Assembly: GCA_965226915.1 (NCBI GenBank)
Contig: CBDDEJ010000006.1
Coordinates: 186,001-250,000, forward strand
Origin: Io17-Chloro-G2 sp965226915
GTDB lineage: Bacteria > Chloroflexota > Dehalococcoidia > Lucifugimonadales > UBA3495
Reading direction: 5' to 3'
DNA length: 64,000 nucleotides
Shown: one piece after another, positions 47,609 to 56,042 of the stretch
How positions within the stretch are numbered: the first letter of the stretch is position 1
Layout of the letters: every line of letters begins with the position of its first letter
Notes under the pieces: model-generated
Told to the model about the DNA's origin: nothing
Database searches by the model: none
What the model saw: only the letters and a program-made list of their open reading frames with translations
Program-made: the position numbers and the translations under genes

Positions 47609-48401
47609 CTAAGCGACCGTGAGGCTGGCCTCGCCGATGCCTTCGATGGCTACCGTCGCCACGTCGCCGGGGTTTAGGAACTTGGGCGTGACAATGCTGC
47701 CCGTTATGACCACCGTACCTGCGGCGAGCCCTTTGCCCCTCTCGGCCAGCATGTTCGCCAGCCAAACCAATGGCTCCAGGGGACGACCCATCACGTCGGA
47801 GCCCAATCCGTCCCCGACCAACTCCCCATTGATCGTCATCGAGCCACGGGAGGAAGGCAGGTCCACTTCACGCCAATCTGTCACCAGCGGGCCGAGGACG
47901 ACGCCAGCATTGGAGATATTGGTCGCAATGGAGGCCAGCATCCGGGCCCGAGGGTCCTCGATTTCCGATCCCCTACTGTCGATGACCTCAAAGGCTGGCA
48001 TCAAAGCGTCCACGGCCATGGACATGCTGTCTCTGTTGTAAGGCGCGCCGGACGCTGGCAAGTCTGAGCCGAGCCGCAACCTCGCACTCAATGCCCAACC
48101 GGACGTAATCAGAGCTGTCCAGGGAGGCCGGAGAGTGGTAAATGTTGTTGGCCAGGACGAGACCGGCCCGGGGCTCTGTCGCGCCTGCATGTTGCTGCAT
48201 AGCAACACTGGTCATGGCAAGTTTATAACCGGCGATGGGGCCGTGGGTCGGCGCCAGGATGTTCTGAAATGCCTCCTGCAGGTCATACGCCTCTTCCAAC
48301 GTGCGGGGCGCAGATTGGAGGTCGAAGCTAAACGGTCGCTTGTCCCGGTACTGGTCGGCCAACAACCGTGCTGCTCGCTGAAGTCTTGTCTCTGTGGACA
48401 T
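47609..48401 (-). pseudogene. 2-keto-4-pentenoate hydratase (FAH superfamily), frameshifted
   Basis: Starts at ATG 48401 (MSTETRLQRAARLLADQYRD). The N-terminal half includes APRTLEEAYDLQEAFQ and IAGYKLAMTSVAMQQHAG (Lys-x-x-x-Ser). At GIECEVAARL near 48070 the frame shifts and continues GSDLPASGAPYNRDSMSMAV, AFEVIDSRGSEIEDPRARML and VVLGPLVTDWREVDLPSSRG to the end. The Glu metal ligands of the FAH fold are in IECEVA. Intact, it would hydrate 2-hydroxypenta-2,4-dienoate to 4-hydroxy-2-ketovalerate in meta-cleavage of catechols. The break is a single shift in a repetitive GGCTCGGCTC stretch, so a sequencing error is possible. Confidence 0.85.
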
Positions 48402-48415
48402 ACGGTCCCCCAATT

Positions 48416-48492
48416 ACGCCGGTAGTATCTCCCGCCGGGACAGCACCCGCTCCATCAAGGGCCGCATGCCCAGCTCGCTGGAGATGGCCAAC
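48416..48492 (-). repeat. Kinase-gene 3'-end remnant R4
   Basis: The longest partial remnant: about 75 bp whose minus strand reads AISSELGMRPLMERVLSRRE and a final TAA, exactly the kinase C-terminus. It begins 12 bp downstream of the lactonase stop and ends just before the start region of the hydratase pseudogene. Confidence 0.9.
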
Positions 48493-48503
48493 CGGCACTC
48501 AGG

Positions 48504-49526
48504 CTAATCACCGAGACCGGTAATTAGCACGTCGCTAGGCCGCTGGCCCACGGAATATGTCTTGATGGGGGTGAGCTCACCCGTATCTCCGTTGATTCGG
48601 TATGAGGCGAGGCGGCCTGACTCCGTACCGGCGGCGAAGAGGAATTTACCCTCGGAGTCGACGCTGAAGGAGCCGGGTACAGCTTCGGCCGGCACTAGCC
48701 CGACGGCCGTCAACTGCCCAGAGCCTGAGTCTACCGAGAAGGCCGCGAAGCTGTTGTGGCCGCGGTTTTGAGCGTACAGGAATTTGCCCGAAGAAGTGAC
48801 TTGAATCTGGGAGCAGGTGTTCCTTTCGGTGTAACCAGCGGGCAGCGTCGTTATAGTTTGAAATGCCGACAGCGTGCCGTGTGATGTGTCCAGACGGTAG
48901 CCGGTTACGCTCGAGCCCTGCTCGTTGGAAAAGTAGAGAACATCTTGGGTAGGATGGAAACAAAAGTGGCGGGGGCCCAGATGCTCTTCCGGCTCAACCC
49001 TTGGCGGGGAGTTGGGAGTGATATGTCCGGTGTTCTCGTCAAACCTGAACTGGAATATGGCATTGGGACCGTTGCCAGCGATGTGAGGCACGAAAGCAAA
49101 CCTGTTGGACGGGTCGGTCTGCATTGCGTGTGCGCCGGTGGCTGTTTCGAGCCATTCGATTGGGGGGTCACCCACCGCTCCGTCATCTCCGACAGGGTGT
49201 ACCGCCGCATGTGCGCCTTGATAATAGGCAGAAAGCACAAACCTGCCCTTGCGGTCCGTGGACAAAAATGTAGGTGCGGCCTCCAGTGACACCTTTCCGG
49301 TGTGCGTAAGCCCTCCGGTGGCCTGGTCTATCCGGAAGCTGGATAATTCTGAACTGCCGCGATGCCCAACGTAAAGAACATTCCGGTTCGGGCTGATCGC
49401 CAGCGCAGATGGCCCACCGGGTACAGGCATCTCGCTCTTCGCCGTTAGGTTTCCGGTCTCCGTATCCATCGCGAAAACCGATATCTTGTCGTCATCTTGC
49501 AGGGAAACGTACAGGTAACGAACCAT
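48504..49526 (-). CDS. Lactonase family beta-propeller protein (6-phosphogluconolactonase-like)
   Basis: A 340-residue seven-bladed propeller of the lactonase family: YLYVSLQDDDKISVFAMDTE, VPGGPSALAISPNRNVLYVG, GPRHFCFHPTQDVLYFSNEQ, LPAGYTERNTCSQIQVTSSG, and AGTESGRLASYRINGDTGEL. The Arg/His patch GPRHFCFHP is the region that forms the active site in Pgl. Host homologues hydrolyse sugar or carboxymuconate lactones; the exact substrate is unknown. It lies alone between remnant R4 and the mini-kinase frame. Confidence 0.88.
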   Translation of the reverse strand: MVRYLYVSLQDDDKISVFAMDTETGNLTAKSEMPVPGGPSALAISPNRNVLYVGHRGSSELSSFRIDQATGGLTHTGKVSLEAAPTFLSTDRKGRFVLSAYYQGAHAAVHPVGDDGAVGDPPIEWLETATGAHAMQTDPSNRFAFVPHIAGNGPNAIFQFRFDENTGHITPNSPPRVEPEEHLGPRHFCFHPTQDVLYFSNEQGSSVTGYRLDTSHGTLSAFQTITTLPAGYTERNTCSQIQVTSSGKFLYAQNRGHNSFAAFSVDSGSGQLTAVGLVPAEAVPGSFSVDSEGKFLFAAGTESGRLASYRINGDTGELTPIKTYSVGQRPSDVLITGLGD

Positions 49527-49650
49527 TGACAGACCGCCTCCAATCTCGCTAATTCTTCTTGCCAGCTTGGTACCAATTCACGAAGTAATCATCGTCGCGT
49601 CAAGGATCATCGGGGCGTTCCCCGATTATGTACCGAACTCCGCCCAACTG

Positions 49651-49857
49651 CTACGCTCCAAAAAACTCTCTCCGGGAAAGCACCCGCTCCATCAAGGGCC
49701 GCATGCCCAACTCGCTGGAAATGGCCAGGGATTGTCCTAGCAGGGCGGCTGCCTTTTCCTTGTCGCCAGGGCCACCCCGCTCTCTAAGGGTGTCGGCGTA
49801 GGCATCGGCTTCATCCAGGAGACTGTCGATTCTCCGCTGTATGCGCTCACTAGCCAT
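49651..49857 (-). CDS. Mini-ORF joining the N- and C-termini of the kinase-AAA-TPR protein
   Basis: A 68-codon open frame. It starts MASERIQRRIDSLLDEADA, equal to the kinase start, and passes in frame into YADTLRERGGPGDKEKAAAL then MRPLMERVLSRREFFGA, the kinase end. The whole kinase, ATPase and TPR body is deleted. It keeps the ATG, stop and a promoter of the same type 10 bp upstream. It may be translated as a small helical peptide or may simply be a scar; I lean to a deletion scar. Confidence 0.75.
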   Translation of the reverse strand: MASERIQRRIDSLLDEADAYADTLRERGGPGDKEKAAALLGQSLAISSELGMRPLMERVLSRREFFGA

Positions 49858-49866
49858 GATGGGGCA

Positions 49867-49895
49867 ATCGTACGTCGGCGGAAGCAACTTGTCCA
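49867..49895 (-). promoter_or_regulatory. Kinase-type promoter of the mini-ORF
   Basis: TGGACA (49895-49890), 17 bp, TACGAT (49872-49867), and an ATG nine bases on. The spacer shares CCGCCGACG with the promoter at 59440-59468, defining a second subtype. Confidence 0.55.
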
Positions 49896-50101
49896 CGATA
49901 TTAGGCCTTTGATGGGGACTGTGGCCAGACGAACGATTAATTCGGAGGCGGCCGATTACAATGGCTGTTAACCAAGCACCAATTCCTGTCGGTCAGATAG
50001 TCAAATAGCAGGTCTGCTGTCTGATCACCGCCCATGGGTAGCTGACCCCTGTTAGATTGTTGGCGAGATATTTTGGTTGCGCCGGAAACGAGGAGACAGA
50101 C

Positions 50102-51327
50102 ATGGCCAGATTAGACGACATTTCTGAAGGCGAACGGAAGATGCTGAAAAGGATGACCATGCCGGTCTTCGACGCGACGCCCTTCGTGAAGGGCATACCC
50201 CTGTCCCAGCGCCGGGTTTCCATCCTGTCGACCGCTGCGCTGCAAAAACGCGACGATAAGGTCTTTTACAGAGGGGAAGCCAGCTACCGAATCATCCCGG
50301 GGACACGGCCCCGGAAGACATATTAATGTCCCACAACTCGGTCAACTTTGACCGCTCCGGATTTCAACAAGACCTCAACGTTTGCTTCCCCTTGCAACGG
50401 CTGCATGAACTGGCGGATGAGGGATTCATCGGCTCGGTTGCCGACTATCATTACACCGTCCTGGGAAGCGTGCCGCCGGGGGAAAACGAAGACACTGCCC
50501 GCCAAATCGCCGGTCTGATGAAACGTGAGGGCGTGGGAACTGCGCTCTTGATACCGATTTGACCGGCATGCACGCGCGCCGTTGGCGGGCTGGCCCATTA
50601 TTTCGAACAAGAAGGACTCAGCACCACGCAAATCAGCCTGATTCACTTGCATACTGCAGCCATCAAGCCGCCGCGGGCGCTATGGGTTCCCTTCGAACTG
50701 GGCCGGCCAATTGGGCAGCCCAACGATGCGGAATTTCAAAAACGCGTGTTGCGAGCCTGCCTGGGTTTGCTTGATGCTGACTCGGGTCCCGTGCTGGAAG
50801 ACTACACTGAAGACGTCCCTGTGGATGCCACAGCCGTAGATTTTACCGGGATGTCCTGCCCCATCGATCTACCGTCCCTGCCCCCCAACGACAGCGAGCT
50901 GACCCAATCTTTGCTCCAAGAAATCGGACAGATCGCACCCTGGTACGATCTGGCGGTCAATCAACGCAGCCGGACAACGGTCGGGGTCAGCAAACTCGAT
51001 ATCCTGGATGCGGGACGTTTCTTGATCGAATTCATCGAAGACCCCTCGTCTCCCAGTCCCCGCCCTGAAGTCGAGGTCGGGCCTATGTTGAAATCCACCT
51101 GCGAAGACTTGAAGGCCTTTTACTCCGAGGCGGCGTCTGCTCAACCCGGCATGTCGTCGAGCCTGGCGGTGGAATATTGGCTGTGGAACGAAACCGTGCT
51201 GGGTAAGTTTCTTTGGAAATTGAGGGAAGAACATCTGGATTCGCCGGACACGTCCACCCAGTTTCTAACCCGGCGCAATTTGGTTCCTGACCGGCAGATT
51301 CAATATAAAGGCGCACCGGTTTTCTGA
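50102..51327 (+). CDS. Glycine/sarcosine/betaine reductase selenoprotein B-like protein (candidate selenoprotein, with a frameshift)
   Basis: Starts at ATG 50102 (MARLDDISEGERKMLKRMTM) behind GAGGAGACAGAC. It reads MPVFDATPFVKGIPLSQRRV to YRIIPG, where the G run at 50299-50302 has lost one G; with it restored the frame passes to MSHNSVNFDRSGFQQDLNV. At 50560-50562 a TGA stands in frame inside LLIPI-TGA-PACTRAVGGL, where the family carries selenocysteine or cysteine in a UxxC motif. The same frame continues to ALWVPFELGRPIGQPNDAEF and the stop at 51327, about 408 residues. It is related to the substrate-activating subunit of glycine-type reductases; in aerobic Chloroflexota its substrate is unknown. 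Confidence 0.75.
50577..50587 (+). promoter_or_regulatory. Possible SECIS-like hairpin after the in-frame TGA
   Basis: CGCC-GTT-GGCG forms a short stem with a 3-nt loop holding GTT (GU in RNA), 14 nt after the TGA. Bacterial SECIS hairpins lie in this range and need a GU-containing apical loop. The stem is only 4 bp as drawn, so support is weak. Confidence 0.35.
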
Positions 51328-51642
51328 TTGATCTAGCTGCTCCAGAGGATCGTGCCTGGCCATTCTCAAATCGTACCAGCGCCCGCATCTCCAATGCCTG
51401 GTCCGACTGTTGACGCCCTTGGGTTCCCAACCGCTCAGGGGCGATGTTGTTTGTAATCCAGGCTGTCAAAATAATTCCCCCAATTTCGCTAACCTTCGCC
51501 GGGGTGTCTCCCATTAGTCACCACCTCTTCTCCAAGAAGTTCAGTGCAATTCCTTAACCTGGTATCACCCGTCCCACCGGATGGCATATTGATGCGGGGC
51601 CGGAACCAGGTCCGGTCCTGGAAGCTGATGGAAGGAGCATCC
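51328..51642. other. Intergenic region, one weak frame
   Basis: A minus-strand frame from ATG 51514 (MGDTPAKVSEIGGIILTAWI) has GAAGAGGTGGTGACTA upstream and may be the start of a lost gene. It runs into antisense of the selenoprotein gene. No other feature is seen. Confidence 0.3.
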
Positions 51643-51730
51643 ATGAAGGTAGTGTATATCGGCGCCGACTCGGAAATCGCCGAATTCGTTTGCCTAAGCA
51701 TGAGCTTGCGCTGGCCCGACACTGCCCTAG

Positions 51731-53183
51731 TACTACAACGACGGGTTTAAGGTGGCGGCTCCATCCTGCTTTCGCGGCGGGTGGAGCGGCGTCTCTCGTG
51801 GGAACGGCGAGCCCGTTCGTTGCGTAGCTGCGTATCCTCCAGCCACAACAGCAATTGATCGGGCCCGAACTGCTCCCGGGGCAGCATCATCCCGCACCAC
51901 CCGGTACACCTGTGGCCTCGTGATCCGGGGCATCTTTTTCCCCCCAATCCTGCTGCAGGCTCAGCAGGAACGCTCCACCCAGCAGGCACATGGCTATGTG
52001 GTGATGCCACCCTGCCCAGCTGCGGGTCTCGTATTCGTCCAGCCCCACGTCACCCTTCTCAGTCTCGAACTCCGTTTCAATGCGCCACCTGGACCCACCC
52101 ACGTAGGCCAGAGTCTCCAAGGTTGTGCCCTCGGGAGCGTTGGACAGGTAGTAGCGGGGCTCGCTGCCGTCCAGGTTCCGGCGCCAGACGGCCCACAGTT
52201 CCTCGCCGGGCTTGCGCCTCCTGGTGGCCCGCACCCGCTGGGCACTGAACCGGTAGGTGCGCGGCCCCTGGCTTCCCTGGGCCACCGTTATCTCCCGCCA
52301 AGCCTCATCCGGCAGTTCATCACCGCGCTGCTCCATGGTCCGCCGCTGCCCAGGCCGCAGCTTGGGTTTGCGGGGGCGGCCGAACCCCGGATATTCCGGA
52401 CTGGTCCAAGCCGGGTCCAAGGGCCAGACCGTAGTGCCGCCCGGAACGTCCAGCACGTAGCGCATCCCCAGGGCCGCCAGTCCCTCCCGGAAGGTCGGCG
52501 ACATCCCGAAGGCGTCGTCTCCGGCAACCCACTCGGCCCTGAGGTAGCCCAACTCCAGGACCCGCTCCAGCATCTCCAGGGCCAACTCCGTCTTTGACCG
52601 GTAGTTCCGCCGGTCCTCCGGCACACCCGCCGCAGCACACCGGTCCTGGTCGGAGGTCCAACTCTTGGGCAGATACAGCCGCTTGTCCACCAACGCCCGG
52701 CCCAGCGGGCTGACGTAGGCCAGGAACATCCCACCCTGGCAGTTGGCCACCTTGCCCAGCCTGCCGCAGTACTGCCGGGCCACTCCCGCCGATTTCCTGC
52801 CCTGCTTGGGGAAGTCGCTGCCATCGAACACCCACACCGCCTCCAGGTGTCCCAGCCTGGGGGCCAAGTATTCCTGCAACCGCCCTATGACTGTCTCATC
52901 GGACCACCGGGCCTCGGTGAGAAAGCGCTGCATCGCCCGGGCCGAGATGCCCACCGATTCCGAGAGATTCTCGGCGTTGCGCCGCTCCTGGTCCTGCACC
53001 AGCAGCGCCTGAAGGTAATTCCCGCTGTGATCCCGCCACTGCTTGCGGCCGAAGGAGGCCGCAAAGAAGGCGTGGAATTCCTGAAGGCTGTCGTAGACCC
53101 GCTCGAAGCTCGCCGCATCCATCACCCAAACCACCCAACATCATCTGTCCAGCCATCCTACCAGACAACTCGTCGTTGTAGTA
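51731..53183 (-). mobile_element. IS701-family insertion sequence
   Basis: A 1453-bp element with terminal inverted repeats TACTACAACGACGGG (left) and the complement of TACTACAACGACGAG (right), flanked by the 4-bp duplication CTAG (51727-51730, 53184-53187). The IS701 family is known for YTAR targets. Restored host frame proves the exact borders. The perfect repeats and intact transposase suggest recent activity. Confidence 0.95.
51887..53122 (-). CDS. IS701-family transposase
   Basis: A 411-residue DDE transposase from ATG 53122 (MDAASFERVYDSLQEFHAFF). Family motifs: RDHSGNYLQALLVQDQERRN, VFDGSDFPKQGRKSAGVARQ (first Asp), EWVAGDDAFGMSPTFREGLA (second Asp), and VGGSRWRIETEFETEKGDVG (Glu). 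The order and spacing fit IS701. The gene is uninterrupted. The C-terminal tail after LLSLQQDWGEKDAP is proline/glycine-rich and ends near the left inverted repeat. Confidence 0.93.
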   Translation of the reverse strand: MDAASFERVYDSLQEFHAFFAASFGRKQWRDHSGNYLQALLVQDQERRNAENLSESVGISARAMQRFLTEARWSDETVIGRLQEYLAPRLGHLEAVWVFDGSDFPKQGRKSAGVARQYCGRLGKVANCQGGMFLAYVSPLGRALVDKRLYLPKSWTSDQDRCAAAGVPEDRRNYRSKTELALEMLERVLELGYLRAEWVAGDDAFGMSPTFREGLAALGMRYVLDVPGGTTVWPLDPAWTSPEYPGFGRPRKPKLRPGQRRTMEQRGDELPDEAWREITVAQGSQGPRTYRFSAQRVRATRRRKPGEELWAVWRRNLDGSEPRYYLSNAPEGTTLETLAYVGGSRWRIETEFETEKGDVGLDEYETRSWAGWHHHIAMCLLGGAFLLSLQQDWGEKDAPDHEATGVPGGAG

Positions 53184-53870
53184 CTAGTGGTGGCCACTAC
53201 ATGCCAAGAAGGCTTGAAAGCATTAGACCAGGCCAAGCCGGATGTGGTAATTCTTCAAGCAGATTTGCCGGATGTTCCTTTGACAAAGGCAATTGGGGCA
53301 ATCAGAGGTTTTTCCAACGTCCCTATGTTGGTACTGAGCCAGCTAAAGGGTGAAACGGAATTAGTCATGGCTCTTGAAAGCGGAGCCGACGATTACGTCC
53401 GTCTTCCGTTTGAATTGACCGAGCTAATGGCTCGGGTGTGGGCACTGTTGCGCCTTGCAACAGCTAACAGCTATGACGGAGGGACAAGCATGATCCGTAG
53501 CGGAGATTTGTTGATGAATCCCGCAACGTATGAGGTGTTCCTAGGAAAGCAGCAGGTAATGTTAACGTCCACCGAGTTCCGGGTGCTGTTCCTGTTGGCC
53601 CAAAATCTCGGTAGCGTTATGTCTCACCCAAGCATGGAGCGGACACTGTGGGGAGAAGGAGTGAATAGTCCTGGGTTGTTGAAAAAGTACGTCCAGCGTA
53701 TTCGTCAAAAACTCGGCGAAAGTGCCGAATACTCTGCTTGGATAGCCACCGTCCACGGGGTAGGCTACCGCTTCACCGGTCCCAAGGCGGAGTTACAAGG
53801 GATGGACGAATCGGAGATGTCCCTAACCGGTTAGGCGGCAAGAAAAGGCCAGTTCCTTCTAGGAGGAAGT

Positions 53871-53957
53871 ATGATGAAGATTCTGTTTATTGGAGCCGAC
53901 CCACAATCGTTCGAAATCACTCTGCTCCAACGCTCGGAGGTAAAGTTGGTCGCGTAG
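53871..53957 (+). pseudogene. Response regulator N-terminal stub
   Basis: An AGGAGGAAGT site and ATG 53871 open MMKILFIGADPQSFEITLLQ, a paralogue of the split regulator start (MKVVYIGADSEI). The match ends near 53925 and the frame stops at 53957. Confidence 0.7.
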
Positions 53958-54020
53958 ACGGGCCTCAACGGGCTCCAGTTCTTTCCGAATCTGTTCTATC
54001 AAATCCTGGCCATCCGCCAT
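53925..54020 (-). pseudogene. N-terminal fragment of a TenA/PqqC-like protein
   Basis: From ATG 54020 the minus strand reads MADGQDLIEQIRKELEPVEA, RLRDQLYLRALEQ, resembling the start of TenA/PqqC-like heme-oxygenase-fold proteins (helix then HPYLRALE). The match ends where the response-regulator stub begins, so two truncated genes are joined tail to tail. Confidence 0.4.
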
Positions 54021-54039
54021 GGTCTAACTCCCTAATATC

Positions 54040-54218
54040 CTAGAAACTCGGACGGAAACCCCGATTCTCCCCAAGTCGTCGTTTTCTTAGCGACGATTAT
54101 CGATGTAACAGTGGGTTCTTGAACCGTATTACAGACACTATCATGCCACATAAGACTATAATACGTCTGTCTGGCGTAGCGCGAAACCCGGCCAATGGCT
54201 TTCCGGCCAGACCTCTAG
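54040..54218. mobile_element. 171-bp MITE, copy 3 (inverted)
   Basis: Same 171-bp element as at 18759 and 19393, in opposite orientation, flanked by CTAG at 54040-54043 and 54215-54218. It lies 35 kb from the other copies and between gene fragments, so the empty site cannot be checked against a reading frame here. Confidence 0.88.
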
Positions 54219-54232
54219 GCCGACCCAAACCT

Positions 54233-54811
54233 TCAGCAGCGCATCCCAATCTGACCCGGCAGTCTACGCCTCCGCAGGAGTTCCCTGGCCTTGGAGCAAG
54301 AGAACCACACCATCCTGCCGTTAATCGAACCCGATGAGTGATCTCCCAGTTCGGTGAAGAACTTCATGTAGAACAGCCCTGCGGCACGTGGCGACAATGG
54401 GGATTGTGGTGCGACGGCCAGGCTGGCAACGTTGTCGCCTGACTCCAGAATCGCCTTGCTGGTCTTTGCATCATGGTTGTCCCAAGTGCATACCGCCAGG
54501 AGCTTGGGATCCGGTCCCTTGTGCTGGGACAGCCATTCCCAGTAGTCCGCCAGCGCCGTATCGTCTGACTGTGCCGCCGTCCCGTGGCAGGCGAGAAACA
54601 TGCAGTTGAAGGAGTCCTGGTCCCGGCAAGGTTCAGCCAGGTCTTCGGGGTATCTGGCACGCAAAGGGCCGTCCCCGACCAATCGAAAGCCTTTTCGAGT
54701 CAGGACGTTCCATAGACGGTCGCAGAACTCCGCTTCCCATCCCTGAACGTCTCCGGAACCGTCCACTATGAGTAGCCGGGGCTCGCCGGGAATAGATGTC
54801 TGGCTCCACAT
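54233..54811 (-). CDS. Caspase-like (CHAT/C14-fold) protein
   Basis: A 192-residue protein with the layout of a caspase-type fold. A strand ending in CMFLACHGTAAQSDD places His76 like the catalytic His, and PKLLAVCTWDNHDAKTSKAI places Cys108 at the end of the next strand like the catalytic Cys. After it come VASLAVAPQSPLSPRAAGLF and MKFFTELGDHS, as in CHAT domains. The N-terminal RLLIVDGSGDVQGWEAEFCD gives the first strand and helix. It follows the 93-residue gene by 6 bp, so they form an operon. Bacterial caspase-like proteases often serve in defence or cell death, but no partner here is known. The catalytic assignment is by pattern only. Confidence 0.55.
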   Translation of the reverse strand: MWSQTSIPGEPRLLIVDGSGDVQGWEAEFCDRLWNVLTRKGFRLVGDGPLRARYPEDLAEPCRDQDSFNCMFLACHGTAAQSDDTALADYWEWLSQHKGPDPKLLAVCTWDNHDAKTSKAILESGDNVASLAVAPQSPLSPRAAGLFYMKFFTELGDHSSGSINGRMVWFSCSKARELLRRRRLPGQIGMRC

Positions 54812-54817
54812 CAGCGA

Positions 54818-55099
54818 TCAGACCTCCTGGTCTAACCGACCTGATTTTTTTGCGCTGGTGAGGGTGGCTGCGATTCCCTTAGCTTCCTCACTTGTCAGGA
54901 AATAGTCCAGCATTGTGACCATGTTCAGCTTCTTGAGAGTGACCACCATACGGAACGGATGGTCCTCGCGGTCGGTGTCCTCGATCTCCAATGTCTTGGC
55001 TTGGTCGGACGTGGTGTAAAGATTTCCCATTGGTACTATCTCCACTTGAATAGCGTCCCATTCTGAAAGCCAGTCTAGCACGAGCCAGGCGGCGGTCAC
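54818..55099 (-). CDS. Small protein upstream of the caspase-like gene
   Basis: A 93-residue protein: MTAAWLVLDWLSEWDAIQVE, then a beta-rich middle (GNLYTTSDQAKTLEIEDTDR, HPFRMVVTLKKLNMVTMLDY) and a helix FLTSEEAKGIAATLTSAKKS. I do not recognise a family. The tight 6-bp spacing to the caspase-like gene implies joint expression; it could be a regulator, inhibitor or substrate. Confidence 0.6.
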   Translation of the reverse strand: MTAAWLVLDWLSEWDAIQVEIVPMGNLYTTSDQAKTLEIEDTDREDHPFRMVVTLKKLNMVTMLDYFLTSEEAKGIAATLTSAKKSGRLDQEV

Positions 55100-55296
55100 A
55101 ATTGGAAGATCTCAAGTGGGCCCCTTCTTGGGGCTAACTGCTTGAGCCGTTGAGTTATTTGACAGCACCAGGCGGGGGCAGCATTGGGCTTGTTGTTTGC
55201 GCCGAAGGTGGGAAGGGAAACTAGGGATACGGAAACTTGGACTTTGACCAGTGGTTCGAGCCTTTCCTAAACGCAAATACTCCGATACATCCATAT

Positions 55297-55345
55297 TCAG
55301 TCTAGGATTCGAACCAACGACCTTCCGTCCTGTAACTTCGAGATA
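55297..55345 (-). other. tRNA-like fragment
   Basis: The minus strand has GGTCGTTGGTTCGAATCCTAG, a T-loop consensus with an imperfect stem, and upstream a segment resembling an anticodon arm. No acceptor stem or CCA pairs up. It is a degenerate fragment at most and may mark an old integration site. The rest of 55100-55454 shows no gene. Confidence 0.3.
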
Positions 55346-55454
55346 AATCGATTACCAGCGAAATAACAACTATCACCGATGATTCGGTGAGTACCCCACT
55401 GTGCTATATTTCAACCGTCTAGAAAGACCTCATCACTAGGACAGGAGGTAAAAA

Positions 55455-55951
55455 ATGAGGGGCATCACTATCCTAATCTTAGGCGTTGCGACCTCATTGA
55501 TGGTTGGTTGCGCGGGAGCGCCTCACCAGGGGCGCCAGACGTAGAGGTGACGCCCACTCTCCGATCCGAGACGGGTGGGGTTGGCCAGATTCTCCACGAC
55601 GCAGTACCGGGAGAGGTGGTTGCTGGGATTATCGATAGCTGCACATGGGAGGCCATCGCCGCGGGTGGACCAGTGGAGCTGAATGTCAGCTTTACCGTCG
55701 CCAACAAATCGAAGCAGGACGTCTGGACCACTTTTCGGATGCAAGACAGCAGCGGAACCATGTACCGTCCGGCGGGAAGAGCTTCCGAGATTAGCGTTGA
55801 TGTTGGAGCTAAGGAGAGCCGGTCCATTCATACCGGCAAATTCGCGGTGGGCGCGAAAGATGTGGACCTGATAATCTCGGCGCGGCAGCTTGGGCAGACG
55901 CAACGCGTAATAAAGGAGATAGTTCCACTCGACCAATGTAGCCAGCGTTGA
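55455..55951 (+). pseudogene. Lipoprotein, frameshifted after the signal peptide
   Basis: ACAGGAGGTAAAAA and ATG 55455 open MRGITILILGVATSLMVGCA, a lipoprotein signal with lipobox MVGC. In this frame it stops at 55545. The mature part lies one frame over: SASPGAPDVEVTPTLRSETG, then VELNVSFTVANKSKQDVWTT and VDVGAKESRSIHTGKFAVGA, an immunoglobulin-like DUF4352-type domain. One added G in the run near 55518-55520 joins both. It would be an envelope-anchored protein of unknown role. The shift may be a homopolymer error. Confidence 0.7.
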
Positions 55952-55975
55952 AGGAGGCCACTACAAGCCTGCTAC

Positions 55976-56032
55976 GCCCCCAGTATCTCCCGCCGGGACA
56001 GCACCCGCTCCATCAAAGGCCGCATGCCCAAC
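55976..56032 (-). repeat. Kinase-gene 3'-end remnant R5
   Basis: About 57 bp matching the kinase-AAA-TPR gene end with stop codon (TAG, minus strand) and ERVLSRREILG-like codons; homology ends at GCATGCCCAA. It lies just 10 bp downstream of the cyclase fragment. Confidence 0.88.
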
Positions 56033-56042
56033 CAGGCGGCCA

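Larger units (their letters stand above)
51643..53834 (+). pseudogene. OmpR-like response regulator split by IS701
   Basis: The N-terminus (MKVVYIGADSEIAEFVCLSM, 51643-51730) and the rest (53188-53834) join exactly if the IS and one CTAG are removed: GCC CTA GTG GTG GCC gives TALVVATTCQEGLKALDQ. The receiver reads DVVILQADLPD, so the usual phosphoacceptor Asp is Gln; ESGADDYVRLPFELTELMAR gives the Lys-equivalent position as Arg. The winged-helix output domain is complete (VMLTSTEFRVLFLLAQNLGS, YVQRIRQKLGESAEY, HGVGYRF). It was therefore probably a phosphorylation-independent regulator before insertion. Confidence 0.9.

Noticed and set aside
55297..55345. A functional tRNA gene
   Set aside because: T-loop consensus is present but the T-stem has mismatches and no acceptor stem can be formed.
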